DNA of 64,000 nucleotides. Origin: an uncultured Paracoccaceae bacterium (lineage in GTDB: Bacteria; Pseudomonadota; Alphaproteobacteria; Rhodobacterales; Rhodobacteraceae). The stretch covers positions 744,001 to 808,000 of the forward strand of contig CANLDN010000001.1 in NCBI GenBank assembly GCA_947489445.1. Direction: 5' to 3'. The position numbers and the translations under genes were made by a program. The notes under the pieces were generated by a model. It did not search any database and was not told the DNA's origin. It saw only the letters and a program-made list of their open reading frames with translations. Every line of letters begins with the position of its first letter. The stretch's first letter is position 1. Below are positions 44,485 through 53,665 of this stretch, piece after piece.

Positions 44485-46581
44485 TCAAAGCAAACCCACC
44501 GCCTTGATCGCAAAGGCATAGGACCGGGCGGCATCCTCCAACGCGGCAAACCGCCCTGATTTACCAAAATGGCCGGATGTCATATTGGTGCGCAGCATCA
44601 GGATATTCTCATCCGTCTTGGTCACCCGCAGCTTGGCCACCCATTTCGCAGGCTCCCAATAAGTCACCCTTGGGTCAGACACACCCGCAGTGACCAGCAT
44701 CGCCGGATAGTCCTGTGCGGTCACATTGTCATAGGGCGAATAGCCCCGGATATCCTCAAACGCTTCCTTGCTCTCAATCGGGTTTCCCCATTGCGACCAC
44801 TCGCCGGGGGTCAGGGGCAGCGTGTCATCAAGGATCGTATTGAGCACATCGACAAAGGGCACATCACCAATCGCGCCCGCCAGCAAATCAGGGCGCATAT
44901 TGACCACGGCACCGACCAGCAACCCACCGGCAGAGCCGCCATGGATCACGATCCGGCCCTTGCGGGTATAGCCGCCCGCGATCAGCGCCTCACCTGCGGC
45001 AATGAAATCGTGAAACGTATTCACCTTCTTGCCGAACTTCGCGTCCTCATACCATTTGCGGCCCTTCTCTTCACCGCCCCGCACATGGGCGATGACATAG
45101 ACAAAGCCGCGATCAACAAGTGACAGGCGGTTGCCCGAAAACCCGGCAGGCATACTGGCACCGTAAGAGCCATAACCATAAAGCAGACAAGGGGCCGACC
45201 CATCCAATGGCGTCGATTTGCGGTGCAGAATGGTCAGCGGCACCTCGGCCCCGTCATGGGATGTGGCCATGATGCGCACCGCCACATAATCCGCCGGATC
45301 ATGACCGGACGGGATCTCCACCTGCTTCATCAAGATTCGTGCGCCGCTGGCCAGATCATAATCATACACCTGCCCCGGCGTGGTGGGCGAGGAATAGGAA
45401 AAACGGAACGTGTCCGTTTCATATTCAACACTCGGCTGGCTACCCAAAGCATAGGCCTGCTCCTCAAAGGCAATCGATTGGGCCTCTGACAGCGGGATAC
45501 CTTTGGGGACGAACCGTATACGGGGCAAAGCATTCTCGCGCTCCATCCAGATCACCCAATCCTTATGGGTCATCAGATCAATCACCATGCGACCCGACTG
45601 ATGCGGCAGGATATCGACCCAATTGGCACGGGATGGGGTGGCAACTGGGGCGGTCATGATCTTGAAATCATGGGCATCATCGGCATTGGTCAGGATCAGA
45701 AACTGATCACCCTGATGATCGATCTCATATTCCAGCCCTTCGGTGCGCGGTTCAATCACTGCCGGGGGGGTATCCGGGGCATCGGTGGGGATCACCAATA
45801 CCTCGTTTTCATCATTCATCCCGGTGTAAATCACGATAAACGCGCCAGAGCGGATGCGGCCAACGCTGACATAATACCGCTGATCCATTTCCTCATAGAC
45901 CAACACATCATCCTTGGGATCACTGCCCAAGACATGGCGGAACACCTTGTTGGGGCGGTGGTTTTCATCCACGCGGACATAAAACAGCATCTGCCCATTC
46001 ACCCACGCCACTGACCCCACATCGGCAATGGTGTAATCGGCATCCGTTCCGGCGGCGGTATCGCGGAACTTCATCTTGTAAAACTCGGCGCCGCTGGTAT
46101 CGGCCTTCCAGGCCAGCACCTTATGATCCGGCGAAATCGCCGTTGCGCCCAGATTGAAATAATCATGCGCGGCGGCCTCGACATTCACGTCCAGCAACAC
46201 TTCTTCCGCGCCGCCATCACGTGGGGTGCGGACCATCAGGGGGTGTTCAGCCCCTTCGGTAAACCGACGGGCATAGGCATAGGGACCATCCTTCATCGGG
46301 ACGCTGCTGTCGTCTTCCTTGATGCGGCCGCGCATCTCGGCCACCAGCGTATCCTGCAACGCCTCGGTATCGGCCATGGCCGCGTCATAATAGGCGTTCT
46401 CAGCCTTCAGATAAGTGGCGATATCATCCGGTAGCTTATCGGGGTCGCGCATCGCCTCTTGCCAGTTTTCGGCCCGCAGCCATGCGTAATCATCATGCAA
46501 GGTCACGCCATGATGGGTCGATGTCGTCGGACGACGTTCCGCGACCGGCGCGCCGGGAACGGCAGGAAAAACAGGTTTCAT
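44485..46581 (-). CDS. ptrB: Oligopeptidase B (protease II), prolyl oligopeptidase family
   Basis: 698 residues. The N-terminal beta-propeller starts HHGVTLHDDYAWLRAENW. The catalytic triad is the Ser in IHGGSAGGLLVG, the Asp in GVSDPRVTYWEP, and the His in MTSGHFGKSGR. It cleaves short peptides after Arg or Lys in the cytosol. It lies between the metalloprotease and the MFS gene on the same strand. Confidence 0.95.
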   Translation of the reverse strand: MKPVFPAVPGAPVAERRPTTSTHHGVTLHDDYAWLRAENWQEAMRDPDKLPDDIATYLKAENAYYDAAMADTEALQDTLVAEMRGRIKEDDSSVPMKDGPYAYARRFTEGAEHPLMVRTPRDGGAEEVLLDVNVEAAAHDYFNLGATAISPDHKVLAWKADTSGAEFYKMKFRDTAAGTDADYTIADVGSVAWVNGQMLFYVRVDENHRPNKVFRHVLGSDPKDDVLVYEEMDQRYYVSVGRIRSGAFIVIYTGMNDENEVLVIPTDAPDTPPAVIEPRTEGLEYEIDHQGDQFLILTNADDAHDFKIMTAPVATPSRANWVDILPHQSGRMVIDLMTHKDWVIWMERENALPRIRFVPKGIPLSEAQSIAFEEQAYALGSQPSVEYETDTFRFSYSSPTTPGQVYDYDLASGARILMKQVEIPSGHDPADYVAVRIMATSHDGAEVPLTILHRKSTPLDGSAPCLLYGYGSYGASMPAGFSGNRLSLVDRGFVYVIAHVRGGEEKGRKWYEDAKFGKKVNTFHDFIAAGEALIAGGYTRKGRIVIHGGSAGGLLVGAVVNMRPDLLAGAIGDVPFVDVLNTILDDTLPLTPGEWSQWGNPIESKEAFEDIRGYSPYDNVTAQDYPAMLVTAGVSDPRVTYWEPAKWVAKLRVTKTDENILMLRTNMTSGHFGKSGRFAALEDAARSYAFAIKAVGLL

Positions 46582-46622
46582 CAGGGGCCTCTTGGAAATG
46601 GAATCGGATCAGCCTAGACCAG

Positions 46623-47363
46623 CTAGCATTCCAACACGATAGGCTCCGGGCGATCAACGCGGCACAAATCGCAGATGCGCACGGCTTCCGTAATACCCAT
46701 CAGCGCAAGTTCCCGGAAGGTCGGCAGTTCAAACGGATCAGACGCGCTGTAATCCACCTCATATCCAATATCCTCGAAGGACGCGATCGACATCCGACTG
46801 AGCGGACGGTTCGACCCGGATAGAAACCCGGTCAACAACTCATCGCCAAACACCAGCTCGCGCCAATGTGCCTCGCGGGTGCCGCCGCCACCGGTATTGG
46901 CAATCGGGACCGTGTCACCGCCTGTCGGGTCCAACGCCGCAAATTCGCGCGACGATGCAGGGCCGACAAAGCGCGGGTCATTCGTCCCGGCCCCGGTGAT
47001 CAATTGCTGACGACCCCACAGCGTGCCGAACCCCAGCACATGCGCCATCTCATGCAGGATCACGTCTTCAAAACTGCCTTCCGTCTCAAGACGCGCGATA
47101 TCGGCATCATCAAACTGCATGATGCCCTTCACCGGCAACCCGTTATCGCTGCGCAAAATCCGGGGGCCTGCCTGGCCCAGCACACCTTGCGGGCCGTCGA
47201 TCTGCTCAATACTGGCATCAATGTGCAGGCCTGAAATCGTCTCGCCCTCCACCTCCACAGGATCGAACGAGCTATCGATCACCCGGTCCCATCTTGCTGC
47301 CGCGCGCTCAAACACACCGCGCCGTTCGGCAGACATATCGCCCGAAAAAACCAGAGTAATCAT
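46623..47363 (-). CDS. Leishmanolysin-like metalloprotease (M8-type)
   Basis: 246 residues. The zinc motif VILHEMAHVLGFGTLW (HExxHxxGF, residues 104-115) is the leishmanolysin-like metzincin signature. The third zinc ligand may be the His in TREAHWREL (166), and SRMSIASFEDIGYEVDYSASDPF is the usual C-terminal Met-turn-like block. There is no obvious signal peptide at the chosen start (ATG 47363, with GGGAG), so export is not explained. It is followed by ptrB after 41 bases. Confidence 0.82.
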   Translation of the reverse strand: MITLVFSGDMSAERRGVFERAAARWDRVIDSSFDPVEVEGETISGLHIDASIEQIDGPQGVLGQAGPRILRSDNGLPVKGIMQFDDADIARLETEGSFEDVILHEMAHVLGFGTLWGRQQLITGAGTNDPRFVGPASSREFAALDPTGGDTVPIANTGGGGTREAHWRELVFGDELLTGFLSGSNRPLSRMSIASFEDIGYEVDYSASDPFELPTFRELALMGITEAVRICDLCRVDRPEPIVLEC

Positions 47364-47555
47364 AGGAAAGCTCCCTTTTGCGATGACGTCCCCGCCAGAC
47401 AACCCCAAGACGAATGATTTGACCAGCCCACAGATCAGCGCAGTCCCGCCAATCGCATGATCATGCCAGTCATTTCTTGAACTGCGTTCATTTTTCTTGA
47501 CTCGATATGGGTGATTCCCTAAAACGTGATCAATGTTCACGAATGGAGCAACCCA

Positions 47556-47876
47556 ATGTTGAAACCCATGATAGCCCTCCCCCTCATCCTTCTGGCTGGG
47601 GTCTGTAGTACCCCCAGCGGGCAGCACGCAGCCGCATCAGCCGACAACAGCGCACAGGCCGCGGCACATGGATCTGCCGCCGTGGCGACAAGTGCGGCCA
47701 CCGTCGCGTCAGTGCCAGTGCTGGCCGCGGGCTCCGTGCTCAGCGTGACAGGTGCTGCATTGGAACAGGTCGGCACAGGTTCGATCAACGCAGGCTCTGA
47801 ATTGGCGCAAGCGGGCCTTGGCACCCCGCAACCGGTGCCATTGGTCATCCCGAACGGCCCACCAACACTGAATTAA
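47556..47876 (+). CDS. Small Ala-rich exported or lipoprotein
   Basis: 106 residues. ATG at 47556 is preceded by GGAG and opens MLKPMIALPLILLAGVCSTPSG, a signal with a possible but atypical lipobox (AGVC). The remainder is low-complexity Ala/Ser/Val (AAASADNSAQAAAHGSAAV..). It precedes the DUF2145 gene by 19 bases; these two are probably one transcript. Function unknown. Confidence 0.6.
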   Translation: MLKPMIALPLILLAGVCSTPSGQHAAASADNSAQAAAHGSAAVATSAATVASVPVLAAGSVLSVTGAALEQVGTGSINAGSELAQAGLGTPQPVPLVIPNGPPTLN

Positions 47877-47895
47877 AGACCAAAGGAATTTTCAA

Positions 47896-48696
47896 ATGAA
47901 ACGCCTCATTTTCAGTATTATTTTCAGCCTCGCCGCACTGTTTCCAGCAATATCCCCCGCGGGCAGCAGTGCGGCAGGCAATTCCATTTTACCTGCCGAT
48001 CAGGTCGCGACCTTCTCTAACCGGGTACAGCAGGACCTTGCGGCGCGTGGTGCGCAGGTCGCCATTGTGGGCCGTATGGGGCGCGACCCGGCCCAGATGC
48101 CTGCCGGGATCAACTACACCCATGTCGGGTTCTGGGTCTATTCGCGGATCACGCGCGCCGATGGCAGCACCGGCATGGGCTATCAGGTCTATAACCTCTA
48201 TCAGGTAGACGGCGACCGGACCCGCAGCAGCCTGATTCAGGACAGCCCGGCAGATTTCTTTGCCGGTGCGCAGCGTCTGGACGCGGGCATCATCATCCCC
48301 GACCCGCGCCTGCAACAAAAGCTGTTGCGCGTCATCGCCAGCCCCACCTACGCCGCCCTGCACAACCCCCGCTATTCGGTGCTCGCCAATCCCAGCGACC
48401 CGCGTTTTCAGAACTGCACCGAACACACGCTCAACGTCCTCATGGCCGCCCTTTATGACACCGACAACGCCGCGCAGATCAAGGCCAATATCGCCGCCCA
48501 TTTCGAACCACAGGCGGTGCCTATCGGCGGGCTTCAACGGCTATTTGCGCCAGCAGCGTCTCAGGCCCTGACAACGGTTGATCACGGCGCGCAGGTTGGC
48601 ACTGCCACCTTTGGCTCCATTGCGCGGTTCATGCAAAGTCACGATTTGACAGCAGCAGTGTACCGGGTCACCCCCGACCGCGTCAGCCGTTTCTGA
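47896..48696 (+). CDS. DUF2145 domain exported protein
   Basis: 266 residues. A signal peptide (MKRLIFSIIFSLAALFPAISPA) precedes a DUF2145 domain: ADQVATFSNRVQQDLAARGAQVAIVGRMGRDPAQMPAGINYTHVGFWVYS, later NCTEHTLNVLMAAL, the conserved Asn-Cys-Thr-Glu-His region. Members are periplasmic with a papain-like-looking Cys/His pair, but no activity is established. It is downstream of the small Ala-rich gene. Confidence 0.8.
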   Translation: MKRLIFSIIFSLAALFPAISPAGSSAAGNSILPADQVATFSNRVQQDLAARGAQVAIVGRMGRDPAQMPAGINYTHVGFWVYSRITRADGSTGMGYQVYNLYQVDGDRTRSSLIQDSPADFFAGAQRLDAGIIIPDPRLQQKLLRVIASPTYAALHNPRYSVLANPSDPRFQNCTEHTLNVLMAALYDTDNAAQIKANIAAHFEPQAVPIGGLQRLFAPAASQALTTVDHGAQVGTATFGSIARFMQSHDLTAAVYRVTPDRVSRF

Positions 48697-48881
48697 AAAC
48701 GTTAACGCAAGACCATCGCGCGCCGCGTTAACCCCGCCCAATACATACAATCATGCGCATGGTTTGCGCATGGTTTCTGCATGGAATGCACATCCTCCCA
48801 AACGCCTCTAAACCAGACATTAACGGTGCTACGGGCACCGGGCCGCCGCCAACGGCATTTTCCACCGCGCGGCGCGTTAAC

Positions 48882-49829
48882 TCAAACCGCCTGCGGCAGC
48901 GGCTTTCCGTCATCCCAAGCGATGATATTGTCCAACGCCATCTGACCCATCGCCTCGCGGACCTCCAACGCAGCCGTGCCCAAATGCGGCAGCAACACTA
49001 CGTTTTCCATCGCACGAAACGCATCCGGCACAATCGGTTCGCGGGCAAACACATCCAACCCTGCCCCCGCAATCTGCCCCGCCTGCAATGCCGCGATCAA
49101 CGCGTCCTCATCCACCACATCGCCCCGCGCGATATTGATGAAAATCCCAGTGGGCTTCATCGCGGCCAAAGCATCCGCATCGATCAAATGGGTATTCGCC
49201 CCACCTCCCGGCACCGTCACCACGACGATATCCGCCTGGCTCATCAGGGCGTCCAGCGCATCAACCTGCCGCGCAGGCACATCGACCTCCTTGGGGGATC
49301 TGTTGTAATAAATCACAGGCATTTCAAAGCCATAATGACAGCGCCGTGCCACCGCCTGCCCGATCCGACCCATGCCAACAATGCCCACACGTTTGCCGGT
49401 CACATGCGTACCCAGCATCTGCGTCGGGCCCCAACCGGTCCATTTGTCGGCGCGCACCAATCGCTCGCCCTCGCCCGCCCGGCGGCAAGTCGACAGGATC
49501 AATGTCATGCCAATATCAGCCGTCGCATCCGTCACAACATCAGGCGTATTGGACACGACAACACCGGCGGCCTTCGCGGCATCTACATCAATATGGTTAT
49601 ATCCCACGCCAAAATTGGCCAGCACACCGCAGCGCACATTGCCCGCAAACGCATCCTTAACAAATTGATCACCAAGGGTGGGCAGAATGGCATCATAGCT
49701 TGCCAATGCCTGCGCAGCCTCTGCCACGGTCAACCCCTCCGCAGTATCACGAACAGTCACATCATACCGGGCACGGGCCGCCGCCAGATTGGCATCCGGC
49801 AACACCCGTGTGATCAACAGTTTTTTCAA
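48882..49829 (-). CDS. D-isomer-specific 2-hydroxyacid dehydrogenase
   Basis: 315 residues. The NAD-binding motif KRVGIVGMGRIGQAVARRCHYGFEMPVIYYNRSP, catalytic Arg in INIARGDVVDEDAL, and the Glu and His near GLDVFAREP and LPHLGTA are present. It is of the glyoxylate/hydroxypyruvate-reductase type. The ATG overlaps the upstream csaA stop as ATGA, so it belongs to the proC-csaA operon. Confidence 0.92.
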   Translation of the reverse strand: MKKLLITRVLPDANLAAARARYDVTVRDTAEGLTVAEAAQALASYDAILPTLGDQFVKDAFAGNVRCGVLANFGVGYNHIDVDAAKAAGVVVSNTPDVVTDATADIGMTLILSTCRRAGEGERLVRADKWTGWGPTQMLGTHVTGKRVGIVGMGRIGQAVARRCHYGFEMPVIYYNRSPKEVDVPARQVDALDALMSQADIVVVTVPGGGANTHLIDADALAAMKPTGIFINIARGDVVDEDALIAALQAGQIAGAGLDVFAREPIVPDAFRAMENVVLLPHLGTAALEVREAMGQMALDNIIAWDDGKPLPQAV

Positions 49830-50164
49830 TGCAAACGCCCTCCAACCGGCACATTTTGATCCGGGCCAACCAAAACAATGTCACCTTTTTCATCCGGCAT
49901 ACCCAAAACCAGAACCTCTGACATGAACTTGCCAATCTGGCGGAGCGGGAAATTCACAACCGCCAGCACCTGGCGGCCGACCAAGCCCTCTGGGTCATAA
50001 TGCGCGGTGATCTGGGCAGAGGTCTTTTTCTCGCCAATCTCGGCGCCAAAATCGATCCAGAGCTTGATGGCAGGCTTGCGCGCCTCGGGATAGGGTTCGG
50101 CCCGTAAAACAGTGCCGACGCGCACATCCACCTTCAGAAAATCATCAAAGGAAATCTCACTCAC
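49826..50164 (-). CDS. csaA: tRNA-binding domain protein CsaA-like
   Basis: 112 residues, an OB-fold tRNA-binding domain: ISFDDFLKVDVRVGTVLRAEPYPEARKPAIKLWIDFG, then QITAHYDPEGLVGRQVLAVVNFPLRQIGKFMSEVLVLGMPD. The GTG at 50164 lies on the end of proC, with GGGAG before it. CsaA-type proteins have chaperone-like activity in Bacillus. It sits between proC and the dehydrogenase. Confidence 0.85.
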   Translation of the reverse strand: MSEISFDDFLKVDVRVGTVLRAEPYPEARKPAIKLWIDFGAEIGEKKTSAQITAHYDPEGLVGRQVLAVVNFPLRQIGKFMSEVLVLGMPDEKGDIVLVGPDQNVPVGGRLH

Positions 50165-50972
50165 GCGACAACTCCCGCGACCGGTGCGCCGCGGCAGCAA
50201 CCGCGCGTTTCATCAGCGCGGGAAAGCCTGTCTCCTCGTCCATCAGCACCTCCAACGCGGCCTGCGTCGTGCCATTGGGCGAGGTCACATTGACACGCAG
50301 TTGCGCTGGCGTTTCATCCACATCCTCAGCCAGTTCCCCGGCACCACCGACGGTCGCCGTTGCCAATTGCATTGCCATGTCCGCGGGCAAGCCTTCTGCG
50401 ACGCCTGCCGCCGCCAAAGTCTCAATCAAATGAAAGACATAGGCGGGGCCTGACCCCGACACAGCCGTCACCGCATCCATCTGATCTTCACTGTCCAGAC
50501 GGACCGTCTGACCGATCGACCACAGCAATCCCTCGGCCAAATCCATATCCCGGCCAGAGGTTTTCGCGTTGCCAATCAGCGCCGTAATCCCACGGCCAAT
50601 AGCGGCTGGCGTATTCGGCATCGCCCGGACAATTGGTGTCTGATCACCCATGATCTGCTCAAACGTGCTGATCTTTGTGCCCGCCGCGACCGAAATCAGC
50701 AACGTATCACCATCGCCCAGCGCCTCCACATCCGGCAGGGCTTCTTTCATCATCTGCGGTTTGACCGCCACGATCAGAACGGCGGGATTGTCGGGCAGAT
50801 CACCCCCGATATTCACCCCCTGCTCCCTCAGCCAGTCCGACGGTTTCGGATCAACCACCCATACCGATCCGGGCGGCAAACCACCGCGCAACCAACCGCC
50901 CAGCATGGCAGACCCCATCTTGCCGCATCCCAACAAGACAAGGCCGCGCACTGCCACATCATTCATATCCAT
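50157..50972 (-). CDS. proC: Pyrroline-5-carboxylate reductase
   Basis: 271 residues. The NAD(P) motif is GLVLLGCGKMGSAMLGGWLRGGL, and the conserved C-terminal block MDAVTAVSGSGPAYVFHLIETLAAAGVAEGL is intact. It makes proline from P5C. The ATG at 50972 has GAGG eight bases before it. It is first in the coupled proC-csaA-dehydrogenase run. Confidence 0.94.
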   Translation of the reverse strand: MDMNDVAVRGLVLLGCGKMGSAMLGGWLRGGLPPGSVWVVDPKPSDWLREQGVNIGGDLPDNPAVLIVAVKPQMMKEALPDVEALGDGDTLLISVAAGTKISTFEQIMGDQTPIVRAMPNTPAAIGRGITALIGNAKTSGRDMDLAEGLLWSIGQTVRLDSEDQMDAVTAVSGSGPAYVFHLIETLAAAGVAEGLPADMAMQLATATVGGAGELAEDVDETPAQLRVNVTSPNGTTQAALEVLMDEETGFPALMKRAVAAAAHRSRELSRE

Positions 50973-51099
50973 GGAACGCACCTCTCCGAATAATGTCAAA
51001 AGGTTAGCCAAACCAAAGATGAGTTTAAACCCACCTTACGCTGAAATCATGCCCATCAATGGCCGCTTCGATGCGCTACCGTTTGTTCAAGCCAGAATG

Positions 51100-52089
51100 C
51101 TAGTTGCGGAATTTCCCCAACAACCGGTCGACAAGCCCGCTTCTTTTTGCGGCGGTAACACTGTCATCGCGGCTCAGCTCAACGTAGCCCTCCGGCAGCT
51201 GCGGAATATCGCGTTTGTGGGTGACACGGATCACCGGGGCGTCCGGCATATCCGCTGAAAATGTTTCTCCATCGCCCAATATCCGACCTATGCTGCGGCA
51301 ATACGCAATAAACGCAAGTATCTGCTCATAGCTCCTCGCCCAATCTTGCGTATGCGGCTTAAAAATAACCATCTTCCCCAACAAGTTCTGCGAGCCAAGC
51401 GCACGCACACCCGCCTTGACCGATCCATCAGCGGTCTTTTCGCCACCAAATAGAAACGGACCGCAATAAAGCGGCAGCGAAAAGCCATGAGCCGCAAGCG
51501 GGCTAAAGGTCCGCGGTTCAAACAACTGCTGGGATTGGACCCAGTGAATAGCGTTGGCCGACGCCTCCGGCATGATGCCAATAACGCTGTATTGCGCCAT
51601 AGCCAGACGGTCTTCATATCCGCGCTGATCATCCGACAGGCCCATCGCAGGATCGTTCATATCGCCAAGGGCTTCAGCAATTTTCGATGCTCGCAAAGCC
51701 GTTGCAAACCCCGGCACACTGCCCGGCCCCACCTCGATCAGCAGGGCCCGCCGATGTTGCGTAATGGAGAGCGCCAATTCGGGCTGCAGCTTTGTGGCCA
51801 ACGGGTTTGCCAAGACATCCGCAAAACCATTCATCTGCATTTGTTCGTCGTAACGCTGCACGGTGATGTGCTGGGTGTCTGTTGCCAAACCAAGGTGATT
51901 GCGGGTGTTATACCCCTTCAAAGATTGCCAGGTGCCGTAGTCACGCAATACCGATTTGAGCCGGGCATCAAGAACTGCAAGATCCTTGAAGGCAGCATCA
52001 AACGCGCGCGCGTTCTCGTAGAGCATGACCACTTGAACCGGCTGCGCGAAATAAGACATCGACGATCTACCCTGTTTATTCTGCGACAT
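51100..52089 (-). CDS. Hypothetical cytoplasmic protein
   Basis: About 329 residues if started at MSQNKQG (ATG 52089); MSYFAQ (52059) is an equally possible start. No transmembrane segment or signal is visible. Middle region SVIGIMPEASANAIHWVQSQQLFEPRTFSPLAAHGF and C-terminal DWARSYEQILAFIAYCRSIGRILGD look globular. No family is recognised. It lies between ybjN and proC on the same strand. Confidence 0.62.
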   Translation of the reverse strand: MSQNKQGRSSMSYFAQPVQVVMLYENARAFDAAFKDLAVLDARLKSVLRDYGTWQSLKGYNTRNHLGLATDTQHITVQRYDEQMQMNGFADVLANPLATKLQPELALSITQHRRALLIEVGPGSVPGFATALRASKIAEALGDMNDPAMGLSDDQRGYEDRLAMAQYSVIGIMPEASANAIHWVQSQQLFEPRTFSPLAAHGFSLPLYCGPFLFGGEKTADGSVKAGVRALGSQNLLGKMVIFKPHTQDWARSYEQILAFIAYCRSIGRILGDGETFSADMPDAPVIRVTHKRDIPQLPEGYVELSRDDSVTAAKRSGLVDRLLGKFRN

Positions 52090-52179
52090 ATCAAAGTCCA
52101 GATCGACGCGGCTTGAAACAGACCGTGCGGCACTTACCACAACCTTATTAAGGTGCGTTGATACCGGATAGACCAGCCT

Positions 52180-52683
52180 TTATGCGCGTCCGTAAGCGCC
52201 ACCAATTGCAACCTGCACGGCCTCAGCCGGCGTGCGATCAGCCCATGTCACCAATTGGATCGCCGGATAATACTGCTCGCATGCATTCACGGCGGCCCCG
52301 ATCATCGTATCCACCTGATCCGGCCCGGCCACCTGATCGCCAGACAGGATCAAACCATAGCGGTAAACCATCAGCTTTTGTTCTTCCCACCAGGTAAATG
52401 AGCCTGCCCAGCAGCGATCATTGATCGTGTTCAGCGTCTCATAAAGCGCGGGCATCCGGTTCTCTGGGGGCTCCATCTCATAGGTGCAGATCAGGCGGAG
52501 CGTCTGATCATAGGCCGACCAGGCCAGCGTAATGGAATAGGTACGCCACTGGCCTTCAACGGCCATGGCGATCTGGTCGTCATGAATACGGTCAAATTCC
52601 CATGCGTGGTGTTCTGCGATGTGCTCCACCAGATCAATGGGATGAAGATCGTCAGCCTCAAGATACTGCTCGGACAATGCCAT
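52180..52683 (-). CDS. YbjN domain protein
   Basis: 167 residues. The YbjN core is DQIAMAVEGQWRTYSITLAWSAYDQTLRLICTYEMEPPENRMPALYETLNTINDRCWAGSF, then LILSGDQVAGPDQVDTMIGAAVNACEQYYP. Members fold like type III secretion chaperones and some tune stress responses. Start chosen at MALSEQYLEADDLHP. It opens the ybjN - hypothetical - proC direction of transcription. Confidence 0.85.
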   Translation of the reverse strand: MALSEQYLEADDLHPIDLVEHIAEHHAWEFDRIHDDQIAMAVEGQWRTYSITLAWSAYDQTLRLICTYEMEPPENRMPALYETLNTINDRCWAGSFTWWEEQKLMVYRYGLILSGDQVAGPDQVDTMIGAAVNACEQYYPAIQLVTWADRTPAEAVQVAIGGAYGRA

Positions 52684-52870
52684 AATACTCGGCCTCACTG
52701 CTTGGCGCTCGGGTCATGGCAGTGCCTCAAGCGCTAGGTGCCTGCTCTAGGGGCGGTGTTGTTCACGTTTATCCCCTACAACATATCGTGCAGGATGTCG
52801 TAACACTCTGTAAAGCAATTTCTTGTGGATAAGCCGCCTGCCAAGCGGAATTCATCGGAAATTGTAGCGC

Positions 52871-52909
52871 GACAGTTAAGTTTGCAGTGTCTGACAGTTA
52901 AAGTTGCAG
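52871..52909. repeat. Two near-identical direct repeats at 22-bp spacing
   Basis: GACAGTTAAGTTTGCAG (52871-52887) and GACAGTTAAAGTTGCAG (52893-52909) agree at 15 of 17 positions and are spaced by about two helical turns. They lie in the 260-bp gap between ybjN and the broken integrase, where I see no other gene. They could be a binding site or the remains of an insertion-sequence end. Confidence 0.6.
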
Positions 52910-52958
52910 CAGCGCGGTTTTTGCAGAACCGTTCAAATCGGCTGTCTCACAGCAGCTG

Positions 52959-53351
52959 TTAACGCGCCGTTAAACGGTGCTTTAAAGCCGAAATCGGCCC
53001 ATACTGCCAAGTTGGCATCCGGTCGATATGCACTTGTTGGGCGATTTCTGCAAAAGTCGGGATTTCGCGCCGGGCATTAAAACGCGGGTTCAGGCCTTGT
53101 TTGGCCATCCGCCGAAATTCCAGCGCCCGATCGCGGGCTTGGTTGATCGTAACAACATCCGCGCCGCCTAGACCAAAATCAGTCCGCAAGGGCCCACCTT
53201 GTTTGTTCTTCTGACCTTTGACAGTGACGCGCACAATCCAGCGCCGTGCGCCGGATGGATCAACCACCAGATACAGGCCATTGCCGTCACCATGCCGACC
53301 CGGCCCCAAATTCTCGACCAGCTTCTTTGTCAGTTTACCCGATAGGGTCAT
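52959..53351 (-). pseudogene. Truncated P4-type integrase (N-terminal fragment)
   Basis: About 130 residues: MTLSGKLTKKLVENLGPGRHGDGNGLYLVVDPSGARRWIVRVTVKGQ resembles the arm-binding domain (DUF4102) of P4-type tyrosine recombinases, including the intact one at 53666. It stops after the PTFAEIAQQVHIDRMP region, so the core and catalytic domains are missing. It points away from the other integrase. Likely the remains of an older integrated element. Confidence 0.82.
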
Positions 53352-53665
53352 ATAAAATACCACGATTCATACCACTCAAGGAAATGATACAGGGCAAATC
53401 GAAAGAAACCCAACATAATGAAGCGATGCTATAGACGCCAAAAAAACAAAGCAAAATGGCCGATCAAGGCAATTCATTCAAATCAAAAAAGGTATGATGG
53501 CGGAGGAGGTGTCCGTAGAACTTATATTTTTCCGAGTCCGCACGGATTGGCATGAACAAGCATTACTGTATATATATCAGATAGATATATTCACACTCGC
53601 CCATTGAAGTTCGCACCTGTCCATCTTAAACCGGGGAAAAGTGTGGGAATAAATGTGGGAATAGC
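53352..53665. other. Region between the truncated and complete integrase genes
   Basis: 314 bp with no credible gene. Near the right end two direct repeats TGTGGGAATA (53642-53651 and 53654-53663) stand right before the integrase ATG, with 12-bp spacing. They may be ribosome-site duplications or recombinase arm sites. Confidence 0.4.
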
